From NCBI GenBank assembly GCA_016794505.1, contig JAEUJZ010000020.1, forward strand, positions 124,001 to 188,000: a DNA stretch of 64,000 bases, given 5' to 3'. The translations under genes were made by a program, and so were the position numbers. Origin of the DNA: Myxococcales bacterium (GTDB taxonomy: Bacteria; Myxococcota_A; Polyangia; Palsa-1104; JAEUJZ01). Position 1 is the first letter of the stretch. Each line of letters begins with the position of its first letter. Below the pieces are notes generated by a model. That model did no database searches, was not told where the DNA came from, and was given only the letters and a program-made list of their open reading frames with translations. This document shows positions 52,533-60,014 of this stretch, piece by piece.

Positions 52533-53255
52533 ATGGACGACAATCAAAGCGAAGGTCCTAGTCCGCATCCCATTGCCACGGTCCTTGTGACCGGAGCCAG
52601 CCGCGGGATCGGCTTGGAGTTTGTGAAACAGTGGCTGGCTCGTGGCGCAGAGGTGATCGCCACAGCGCGTGAGCCGAGCGCGGCCACCGAGCTATCGGCT
52701 CTGATCGACCGTTACGGCGAGCGCTTGCGGGTCATGCAGCTTGATGTAACCGACGATCGCAGCGTCGAGCTTCTGGCCGGAGCCATCGGCAACGTCCAGA
52801 TTGACCTCTTGATCAACAACGCCGGCATCTTGACGGTCGAGACGCTGGACAACATGGACTTCAGCGCCATCTTGGCGCAGTTCCAGACCAATGCGCTGGG
52901 TGCATTGCGCGTCACGCACGCGATACTCGACAACCTGCGGGAAGGCTCGCGCGTCGTCAACATGACCTCGCGCATGGGTTCGCTCGACGACAACACCAGC
53001 GGTGGGTATTACGGCTATCGCATGTCGAAAGCGGCGCTCAACATGGCGACGCGCAGCCTAGCCGTTGACCTAAAGAGCCGAGGCATCGTCGTCATCGCCA
53101 TGCATCCCGGCATGGTTCAGACCGACATGACGCGCGGCTTCGGCATGCTCACCCCCGAGGCGAGCGTGACCGGCATCAATCAGGTGCTCGAAAAGCTGTC
53201 GATGGATCAGACGGGGCTGTTCCTGCACTATCAAGGCACCACGCTTCCCTGGTAG
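52533..53255 (+). CDS. Short-chain dehydrogenase, C-factor (CsgA)-like
   Basis: 240 residues from the ATG at 52533. The Rossmann motif TGASRGIG (20-27), NNAG (95-98), S146 and the YxxxK pair Y162/K166 are intact, so it should bind NAD(P) and act on a small substrate. The stretch MTSRMGSLDDNTSGGYYGYRMSKAALNMATRS and the ending HYQGTTLPW closely follow CsgA, the developmental C-signal of Myxococcus xanthus, and the related fly protein Sniffer. In M. xanthus CsgA triggers aggregation and sporulation. Whether this relative signals or is a plain carbonyl reductase is open. PilZ lies just upstream. Confidence 0.88.
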   Translation: MDDNQSEGPSPHPIATVLVTGASRGIGLEFVKQWLARGAEVIATAREPSAATELSALIDRYGERLRVMQLDVTDDRSVELLAGAIGNVQIDLLINNAGILTVETLDNMDFSAILAQFQTNALGALRVTHAILDNLREGSRVVNMTSRMGSLDDNTSGGYYGYRMSKAALNMATRSLAVDLKSRGIVVIAMHPGMVQTDMTRGFGMLTPEASVTGINQVLEKLSMDQTGLFLHYQGTTLPW

Positions 53256-53293
53256 CGCTTCCAGCTTGGCCAGCGACGATCCGCGCGTCCGCT

Positions 53294-54778
53294 CTAGCTT
53301 GGTAGCTCGCCGGCATGCTGCAGGAACTGCATCATCACGCGGGTCATAAGCTCGGGATCGCGGGCGCCTGCGCACTCTCGTGCCGAGTGCATGCTGAGCA
53401 TGGCACTGCCCACATCCACCGTTGGCATCGCCAACAGCGTCGCGGTGATCGGGCCGATCGTGCTGCCACAGGGCAGATCGGTGCGATGCACATAGTGCTG
53501 CACGGGTACTGCGGCGCGGGCGCATAGCTCGGCAAACAGCGCCGCCGTACGTCCGCATGTTGCATAGCGCTGCTGCGCGTTGTGCTTGATCACCGGCCCG
53601 CCGTTTAAGTGGGGTCGATGCTGAGGTTCGTGGCGATCGGCGTAGTTGGGATGCACCGCGTGCGCCATGTCCGCTGACACACACAGCGATCCAGAAAGCA
53701 GGCGCAGATAGCGCTCGCGGCGATCGCCATCTTGCGTCGTGGCTGCCGCGATGCGTTCAAGCAACATCGGCAGGATCGGCGCCTGCGCACCGTATGCGCT
53801 GTTGCTGCCGACCTCTTCGTGATCGAACAGAGCGATGACTGGAACGACGCCAATCTCTGTCGGTCGCGTCGCAGTTCGCAGCAGCGCATGCAGGGCTGCA
53901 TGGCACATGCCCAGGTTGTCCAGACGAGGCGCAAAGATCAGCTCTTCGCCCAGTCCGCCGCGGCGTGGCGAGAGCGAGTCGGCCAGCATCAGATCGGTGC
54001 TGACGATCGCCTCGGGAGCTACATCCAGCGCGCGGGCCAAGAGCCCAGAAAACAGGCTCTCTGCCGTCGCAGATCCGCCATCTGTAGAGCCCTTGCCGGT
54101 CGCGCGACTGCTCGATCCCCCCAGCAGGCCCACGATCGGGGCCAGGTGTTCTTGGCGGTTTAGCAGCAGACCCTTGTCGTTGATCTCGCGATCCAAGTGA
54201 ATCGCTAGCTGGGCGACGCGGATCAGTGGATCCGCAAGCTTCACCAGGCGCCGCTGCAGCCCGCCATCGCTGCCTCGCACGATGACACGACCGGCGATAT
54301 ACAAGTCGCGATCCAGCCATGAATTCAGCAGCGCGCCACCGTACACCTCGACGCCAAGCTGCACGTAGCCCTGCTTTTCGTACGCTGCCTTGGGTTTCAG
54401 CCGCAGGTTTGGGCTGTCGGTGTGCGCGCCAATGATGCGAAAGCCGTGCAGCTCGATCCGCGGATCCTTTTGCGGCAGCACGAAGGCGACCAGCGTGCTG
54501 TCTCCGACGCAGACGTAATAGCCACCCGGCGCAAGGGACCGCCAGGATGCCTGGGGTGTCAGGGCAGAAAAGCCGGCCGCATGCAGGCGATCCACAGCGC
54601 TCTGCACAGCGTGAAACGGCGTCGGCGACTCGCGGATGAAGGACAGAAGATCGTCACACGTCGCGTGCTCGTCCCCTGGACCTGTCGGGCTGCCTTCGCC
54701 GCCTGCCTCGCGCGATGGCATGGGGGCTTCGATCTGGGGATGTTTCGACGCTGCATCAGGGGAAGCAGAAGCGGTCAT
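53294..54778 (-). CDS. M18 family aminopeptidase
   Basis: 494 residues from the ATG at 54778 (the frame continues to 54841, but that would run into the divergent gene). Residues of the co-catalytic zinc site are visible: GAHTDSPNLRLKP, the DNLGMCHAALHAL Asp, ALFDHEEVGSNSAYGA with the Glu pair, SADMAHAVHPNY and the C-terminal SMHSARE. Aspartyl/Leu aminopeptidases of this family are cytosolic dodecamers that trim peptides. The first 45 residues are Ser/Pro/Gly-rich and not conserved, so the start could be further in (54721). Confidence 0.93.
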   Translation of the reverse strand: MTASASPDAASKHPQIEAPMPSREAGGEGSPTGPGDEHATCDDLLSFIRESPTPFHAVQSAVDRLHAAGFSALTPQASWRSLAPGGYYVCVGDSTLVAFVLPQKDPRIELHGFRIIGAHTDSPNLRLKPKAAYEKQGYVQLGVEVYGGALLNSWLDRDLYIAGRVIVRGSDGGLQRRLVKLADPLIRVAQLAIHLDREINDKGLLLNRQEHLAPIVGLLGGSSSRATGKGSTDGGSATAESLFSGLLARALDVAPEAIVSTDLMLADSLSPRRGGLGEELIFAPRLDNLGMCHAALHALLRTATRPTEIGVVPVIALFDHEEVGSNSAYGAQAPILPMLLERIAAATTQDGDRRERYLRLLSGSLCVSADMAHAVHPNYADRHEPQHRPHLNGGPVIKHNAQQRYATCGRTAALFAELCARAAVPVQHYVHRTDLPCGSTIGPITATLLAMPTVDVGSAMLSMHSARECAGARDPELMTRVMMQFLQHAGELPS

Positions 54779-54827
54779 GCGGCCGATTCTAGATCTCGGA
54801 ACGCAGCTCGCGATATCCTGTTGCACC

Positions 54828-55478
54828 ATGAAAAATCTCAAGATCGGAATCCTAGGTACAGGGGACGTGGGCCGGGCGCTAGGGAACGGCTTCGTCTCGT
54901 TGGGTTGTCAGGTGATGATGGGCTCGCGCGAGGCGGGCAACGAAAAGAGCGCGGCCTGGGCCAAGTCGGCAGGTGAGCTGGCTTCAACCGGGACCTTTGC
55001 GCAGGCGGCGCAGTTCGCCGACATCGTCGTTCTGGCGACGCTGTGGGGCGGCACCGAGAACGCGCTTCGGCTGGCCGGATCCGAGAACGTGGCCGGCAAG
55101 ATCCTCATCGACACCACCAACCCGCTGAGCTTTGGACCGCAGGGCCCGTCGCTGGCCGTCGGTCACACCGATTCAGGCGGCGAGCAGGTGCAGCGCTGGG
55201 TGCCGGGAGCCAAGGTCGTCAAGGCCTGGAACATCGTCGGCAATCCGCACATGTTTCAGCCCAGCTTCCCCGGCGGTCCGCCCGATATGTTCATCGCTGG
55301 CAACGACGCGGCAGCCAAGGAAAAGGTCACCGAGATCCTCAGGGCCTTTGGCTGGGACGTAAACGATCTCGGCGGCATCGACATGTCGCGCTACCTGGAG
55401 CCGCTGGCGATGGTGTGGATCATGCACTACTTCCGCACCCGCACGGGCAACCACGCCTTCAAGCTCTTGCGCAAGTAG
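54828..55478 (+). CDS. NADP-dependent F420-reductase-like dehydrogenase
   Basis: 216 residues from the ATG at 54828. The N-terminal dinucleotide motif is GILGTGDVGRALG; MMGSREAGNEK follows the second strand and may bind the NADP phosphate. The remainder (ADIVVLATLWGG, ILIDTTNPLSFG, VVKAWNIVGNP) matches the NADP-oxidoreductase, coenzyme F420-dependent family. Most bacterial members without F420 act on other small substrates, so the role is not fixed. It is divergent from the M18 gene, only 49 bases apart, so the two promoters overlap. Confidence 0.9.
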   Translation: MKNLKIGILGTGDVGRALGNGFVSLGCQVMMGSREAGNEKSAAWAKSAGELASTGTFAQAAQFADIVVLATLWGGTENALRLAGSENVAGKILIDTTNPLSFGPQGPSLAVGHTDSGGEQVQRWVPGAKVVKAWNIVGNPHMFQPSFPGGPPDMFIAGNDAAAKEKVTEILRAFGWDVNDLGGIDMSRYLEPLAMVWIMHYFRTRTGNHAFKLLRK

Positions 55479-55600
55479 CACGGCAGCGCTCCGTCGAAAG
55501 TGGCCTGCGCTGCGCGGCCTTTCTTCGCCGCGTGGGTCGCGAGATTGAGCGGCAACTTTCGCATTGACCCTGGCCGCTGCCGCGGGCTTTGCTTGCGCGC

Positions 55601-56977
55601 ATGCTGCCTCGCTTTTCATACCGCTTGCTTGTCCTTGCGCGCTCCATCGGCTGCTCTCTGGCCCTGCTTCTGGCGGGCTCCTCGTGTGCCACTGCCGAGA
55701 CGCTGACCTATGGCCCCTTTCTCGCGCGTGGCCTGACGCCTGATTCGATGATCGTTCGCTGGGGCACCAAGGGCCTGACCGATCCCACGACCGTTCGTGT
55801 GCGCAAAAAAGGCGAGGCGGCTTTTGCGATGCAGGCCGGTGTGCCCGCCCGCGATCACGAGCTCGTCTTGCGCGGCCTTACGCCCGGCAGCATGTACGAA
55901 TACTCCGTCGAGAGTGGCACGCTGCGAAGCCCCACCTATGGCTTTGCGACGTGTCCCGCCATCGGCGACAACCTGCCTCTGGACCTGGTCTTTTATGGCG
56001 ACAGCCGCGACGGAGCCAGCGCGCACGCACGCCTGCTGGACGAAGTTCGCAAGCGCGCCCCGGACATGGTGTTTGAGAGCGGCGATATCGTGCCCTCGGG
56101 GCAATATCGCCAGTATCTCGACGAGTTTTTTCCGTCGACAAAGGGCCTGTTCGCCAGCATTCCGTTTATGGCCGCTCCAGGGAACCACGACGCCGACAGC
56201 CCATACCTAGGCAACTATGGCGCCATCTTTCCCAGCCCGCGGCCGTCGGATGCGCCGTGGACGCCGTACTATTCGGTGGCATGCGGGCGTAGCGTGTTCA
56301 TCGCCTTGGATTCGAACGCGGTGCTGGATAGCAAGCAGAACAACTTCTTGCAGCAGACCCTCAGCCAAGCCAGTCAGAGCCCCGCGGTACTTCACGTCTT
56401 CGTCTGGTTTCACCATGCGGCGTATTCGCCAGGCAGCCATGGTGATGCGCGCGATGTGATCGCTCGTTGGGTGCCGCTTTTCAACGATCCGCGGAACAAG
56501 GTAACGGCGGTGTTCGCGGGGCACGATCACGTCTATGCCCGCATGCGCGACCCCGCAAGCGAGGTGCTGTACATCGTCTCGGGAGGAGCCGGGGCGCCGC
56601 TGTACAGCGACGGGCGAACCAGCCGCGCAGCCACGGTTGTATCGAAGTCGGCGTATAACTTCGTTTCGCTGCGCGTCGTCGATCGCACGGTCTCTGGTGT
56701 GGCGTATAGCGACGTCGGGATTGAGCTCGATCGCTTCACGCTCACCAAGCTCGACGGCGATCCTGCCCCGACCGACATGGGGACGACCGATGCCCAGCCT
56801 GGGGTCCACGATCCCTTGGATCCGGTGCCGCATGCGGGTGGGGAAGGCGGCTGTTCGTTCCTCGGCAATGACGCAAGGGCGCGGGCCCAGCGAGCCAGCA
56901 CGCCGCTGATCCTCGTCGTCTCGCTGCTGGCGCTGGTCTGTTCCGCCTTGTTCCGTCGGCGCCCGCGGAAACGCTAG
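55601..56977 (+). CDS. Exported purple-acid-phosphatase-like metallophosphoesterase with MYXO-CTERM-like tail
   Basis: 458 residues from the ATG at 55601 (a TTG at 55589 is possible). A signal peptide of about 33 residues leads to a fibronectin-like domain (about 35-120), then the metallophosphoesterase core with YGDSRDG, ESGDIVPSG, APGNHDAD, WFHHAAYS and AGHDHVYAR, which supply the two metal sites. The C-terminus has GGCSFLG, a hydrophobic helix and RRRPRKR, the layout of MYXO-CTERM sorting tags that anchor exported proteins to the surface in myxobacteria. A secreted phosphatase for phosphate scavenging is likely. Confidence 0.9.
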   Translation: MLPRFSYRLLVLARSIGCSLALLLAGSSCATAETLTYGPFLARGLTPDSMIVRWGTKGLTDPTTVRVRKKGEAAFAMQAGVPARDHELVLRGLTPGSMYEYSVESGTLRSPTYGFATCPAIGDNLPLDLVFYGDSRDGASAHARLLDEVRKRAPDMVFESGDIVPSGQYRQYLDEFFPSTKGLFASIPFMAAPGNHDADSPYLGNYGAIFPSPRPSDAPWTPYYSVACGRSVFIALDSNAVLDSKQNNFLQQTLSQASQSPAVLHVFVWFHHAAYSPGSHGDARDVIARWVPLFNDPRNKVTAVFAGHDHVYARMRDPASEVLYIVSGGAGAPLYSDGRTSRAATVVSKSAYNFVSLRVVDRTVSGVAYSDVGIELDRFTLTKLDGDPAPTDMGTTDAQPGVHDPLDPVPHAGGEGGCSFLGNDARARAQRASTPLILVVSLLALVCSALFRRRPRKR

Positions 56978-57034
56978 GGCCGCTTCTGCGACCCAGCGCG
57001 GCAGGGTCGTGCAAAATGTAGACTTCATGCCTAC

Positions 57035-57850
57035 ATGGTGGTATTCAAACCCATCATGTGCGCAGATGTCGTAAAGACCGAGCAAGGGGCCCAACCAAGC
57101 CAGCGCCTGGGGGGCCGTGTCGCGGTCGTGACCGGTGGCGGACGAGGCCTTGGACGAGTGGCGGCCTGCGCGCTCGCGGCGGCAGGGGCCAAGGTGGCGA
57201 TCCTCGGTCGACAGCGCGAGAGCTTGGAAGAGACGGCGGCCCAGATCCGCACCGCGGGCGGCATCGCGCTGGCGGTGCCGGCCGATGTGACGCAGGAAGC
57301 GGACCTGCAGGCAGCCGCGGCCGTTGTCAAGGCGCAGCTAGGCGACTGCCAAATCCTGGTCAACAATGCCGGTGCGGCGATGGTTCGGCCGTTTCTTGAG
57401 ACGGACACCGCGTCGCTGCGCAGCTTGCTCGATGTGAACTTGGTGGGCGCGCTGCTGACTGCGCGGATCTTCGGTGCGCAGATGACCGAGCGTCGCTGGG
57501 GGCGCTTGATCAACATGGCCTCGATCGCTGGAATGGTCGGAGAGCCAAACCTGGCCGTCTATTCGGCGAGCAAAGGCGCCCTGATCGCGCTGACCAAGGC
57601 CCTGGCTATCGAGTGGGCGCGCTATGGCGTGACGGTGAATGCGCTGGCGCCGGGATACTTTCGCACCGACCTCAACGCGCAGGCGTTCGACAATCCAGAA
57701 ATCGAAGGCCGCTTGCTCAAGAAAATTCCACTGCGCCGCGCGGGAGAACCCGCCGAACTTGCACCACTTCTTGTATACTTGGCCTCGGAAGATTCGGCTT
57801 TTATGACCGGCTCGGTGCTCGTCATCGACGGTGGACAGGTGGCACGCTAG
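57035..57850 (+). CDS. Short-chain dehydrogenase/reductase (FabG-like)
   Basis: 271 residues. TGGGRGLG at the N-terminus, NNAG, the catalytic Ser in NMASIAG and Tyr/Lys in VYSASK, and the C-terminal GSVLVIDGGQ are all present, so this is an active SDR, probably a 3-oxoacyl or 3-hydroxyacyl reductase. It is the first gene of a four-gene operon; its TAG stop shares a base with the GTG of the next gene (TAGTG). The company of ETF-like and acyl-CoA-synthetase-like genes suggests acyl-CoA or related metabolism. The start at 57035 or an in-frame ATG at 57056 are both possible. Confidence 0.93.
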   Translation: MVVFKPIMCADVVKTEQGAQPSQRLGGRVAVVTGGGRGLGRVAACALAAAGAKVAILGRQRESLEETAAQIRTAGGIALAVPADVTQEADLQAAAAVVKAQLGDCQILVNNAGAAMVRPFLETDTASLRSLLDVNLVGALLTARIFGAQMTERRWGRLINMASIAGMVGEPNLAVYSASKGALIALTKALAIEWARYGVTVNALAPGYFRTDLNAQAFDNPEIEGRLLKKIPLRRAGEPAELAPLLVYLASEDSAFMTGSVLVIDGGQVAR

Positions 57851-59238
57851 TGGCGAATCTGCTCGTCCTGATGGAGTTCAACCGCGGCGCGCTGCTGCCC
57901 GTGTCGCTCGAAGCGCTGGGCCAAGCGCGACGGGTGGGGAGTGCGATCGGCCTTACGGTCTATGCACTGGTGCCTTTGCCGTCGGAGCCAGCGAAGGGGG
58001 ACAGCGACATCACGGCTCGCTGTGGTCGTTTCGGCGCGGACAAAGTGCTGCTTCTGACGGGAGACCGCCTGTTTTCCGAGCAGGAGATGCGGTACGAGAA
58101 CTATGCGGACGCCGTGGTCGCGGCTTGTTCTATGGTTCCGCCACGTCTGCTTTTCGTCGGGGATACGCCCGCCGCCCGCGACTTGGCGCCTCGGCTGGCA
58201 TCGCGCTTGGGGGCTGCCTATTTGCCTGCGGGTACTGCGCTCGCCGAGGACGGGACGCTGCAGATCTGCGACCAGCAGGGCCGCCACCTCGATCTGAGCG
58301 TCGAACTCGACGTCACCGAAGACCAGCCGCCGCTGACCATCCCCGTCGTGATGACCGTGCCGGCCGGCCGTCATCGCATGGCCTGGGGCCTGCACGATGC
58401 AGAGCTGCTGATCGTTCCCTCCGACGAAGAAAACGCGCAGACCATCCCCAACTTGGCCAACCTAGAGCGCTATCGCGGCTTCGCCCAAGAGGCGTTTGAG
58501 CCGCTATCGCCGATGCAGCGCATGGCCCATCAAGGTAGAGCTAGCTCGTCGGGAGACGACGTATCCGTGCCGCTGTGGTACGTGACGCACGATACGCGTG
58601 CGTCGGATGCCACGACGGCGCAGTGGCTAGTCCATATCGGGCCCGTCGTAAATCCAGGGGCAAACTATCAGCTTGTGGTGCCGGCTGTAGCCGTCGAGGA
58701 CAGCTTGCGGGCTCTGCAGGAACGCCTTGCTTCGTCGGAGCCGGTGATTCCACTGAGCTCGCCAGGGCCCCAGCCGCCCCCACGCGTGGAAGAAGAGCAC
58801 ACGCTGGCGATGTCCAGCGACGAAGTGCTCGCTGCCGCCGAGGAAGAAGAACACACGGCCGATGCCAGCGAGCAAGATCCATGGGATTTCACCGAGGACA
58901 CGCTGAGCGGCGATGAGGCCACGACGGCGCGAATTCGCAGCGCAGTCGGTGATGTCAAGCTTGTGACGTCCACACAGGCCAGCTCGCCGACGCTGTCGCA
59001 GTTTTCAGTCGACGATGCAGAAGGCGCAAGCAAGCGGACTGGTCCAGCAAGCCGCGAGAAGAACCCGGCAACAACAGCGGCGGGGGCAGCCATGTGGGAA
59101 GGCGTGTCAAGCCTGCCTGGGGCCGATGGCTTTGCCGGTGGCGAGGACGATCCAGCGTTTGAGTTCGTCAGCGCGGATACGGCTCCGGTTCCGATTCAAG
59201 CACCGACGGGGGCCATGCAGAAGAAGGAGGGCCGATGA
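57850..59238 (+). CDS. EtfA-like protein lacking the FAD domain, with acidic C-terminal tail
   Basis: 462 residues from a GTG that overlaps the previous stop. Residues 1-190 match the N-terminal domain of electron-transfer-flavoprotein alpha subunit (NLLVLMEFNRGALLPVSLEALGQARRV; RDLAPRLASRLGAAY; IPVVMTVPAG). A further 90 residues may be a second, degenerate copy. The conserved C-terminal FAD-binding domain of EtfA is missing; instead there is an acidic, Glu/Asp/Ser-rich tail (about 310-460) that looks disordered. It therefore cannot carry FAD in the normal way. The ETF-beta-like gene follows with an ATGA overlap, so the two proteins probably form a complex. Confidence 0.82.
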   Translation: MANLLVLMEFNRGALLPVSLEALGQARRVGSAIGLTVYALVPLPSEPAKGDSDITARCGRFGADKVLLLTGDRLFSEQEMRYENYADAVVAACSMVPPRLLFVGDTPAARDLAPRLASRLGAAYLPAGTALAEDGTLQICDQQGRHLDLSVELDVTEDQPPLTIPVVMTVPAGRHRMAWGLHDAELLIVPSDEENAQTIPNLANLERYRGFAQEAFEPLSPMQRMAHQGRASSSGDDVSVPLWYVTHDTRASDATTAQWLVHIGPVVNPGANYQLVVPAVAVEDSLRALQERLASSEPVIPLSSPGPQPPPRVEEEHTLAMSSDEVLAAAEEEEHTADASEQDPWDFTEDTLSGDEATTARIRSAVGDVKLVTSTQASSPTLSQFSVDDAEGASKRTGPASREKNPATTAAGAAMWEGVSSLPGADGFAGGEDDPAFEFVSADTAPVPIQAPTGAMQKKEGR

Positions 59239-60014
59239 GCGTTCTTGCGCTACTCGGCCTGGCGGATCAGGCGGTGGTACGTCTGGCCACGCGACTTGGC
59301 GAGACAACGGCCGTGCAGATCGCCGCCGCATCCCCGTCGGCAGAGACCCTGGACCTGCTGGCAAAATACGGCGTGTCGCGCGTGATTCATATTTGGGATC
59401 CTGCCCTGTTGACCGCCTTAGAGAGCAGCCAAGAGCAAGAGCTGATCTACGTGGCGGTGCTCACGAGCTTGGTCCGTCACGTGGATGTGACGACCCTGGT
59501 GGTGGGCGATGCCAGTCATGCGTGGCTAGGACCGGCGCTGGCCGAAGACTTGGATCTACCCCACGTGACCGGTGTTCTCGATGCCGTGCCGGTTGAGCTC
59601 GGTAAGAGCGGCGCGGGCGATGTGCTGGTTCAGCGTCTGTGCCTGCAGGGGGTGCAGAGGCTACGAGGGCCGGGACGCAGTGTGCTGGCTGTGCTGCCAT
59701 ATGGGCCGTTGCCACAGCTTGCGCTGCCCTCGACCTCGAATGGAAACAGCGCAGCACGTGCGGTGGCCCCGTCGGTGGAGCGCTGGAGCCTAGAGAAGCT
59801 GGGTCTGCACCCAGAGGATCTTCCGCGCTCGCTGCTGAAGCTCCTGCAGCCCGAGAGGTGCAGCGTGTTTCCGAGTCGCGAGTTCGAGCGCATCGAGGAC
59901 TTGGCCGTGCGCCTGCGTCAGGATGGCCTCGCCCCTCCCGAAAGCCTGCGGTCAGGCGCCGATGCCGACGACGTTCAGCCGGCCGATGATCTTGTGATAG
60001 ACGGGGGAGACTGA
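59235..60014 (+). CDS. EtfB-like protein, degenerate
   Basis: 259 residues. The fold of electron-transfer-flavoprotein beta subunit can be followed: AVQIAAASPSAETLDLLAKYGVSRVIHI, then DVTTLVVGDASHAWLGPALAEDLDLPHVTGVLDA. In EtfB the second part carries the AMP-binding motif with DxxTGQV; here it reads DASHAWLG, so AMP binding is probably lost. The C-terminal part is diverged and ends in an acidic tail. It overlaps the genes on both sides (ATGA and TGATG). A non-redox, structural or regulatory partner of the EtfA-like protein is likely. Confidence 0.78.
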   Translation: MSVLALLGLADQAVVRLATRLGETTAVQIAAASPSAETLDLLAKYGVSRVIHIWDPALLTALESSQEQELIYVAVLTSLVRHVDVTTLVVGDASHAWLGPALAEDLDLPHVTGVLDAVPVELGKSGAGDVLVQRLCLQGVQRLRGPGRSVLAVLPYGPLPQLALPSTSNGNSAARAVAPSVERWSLEKLGLHPEDLPRSLLKLLQPERCSVFPSREFERIEDLAVRLRQDGLAPPESLRSGADADDVQPADDLVIDGGD

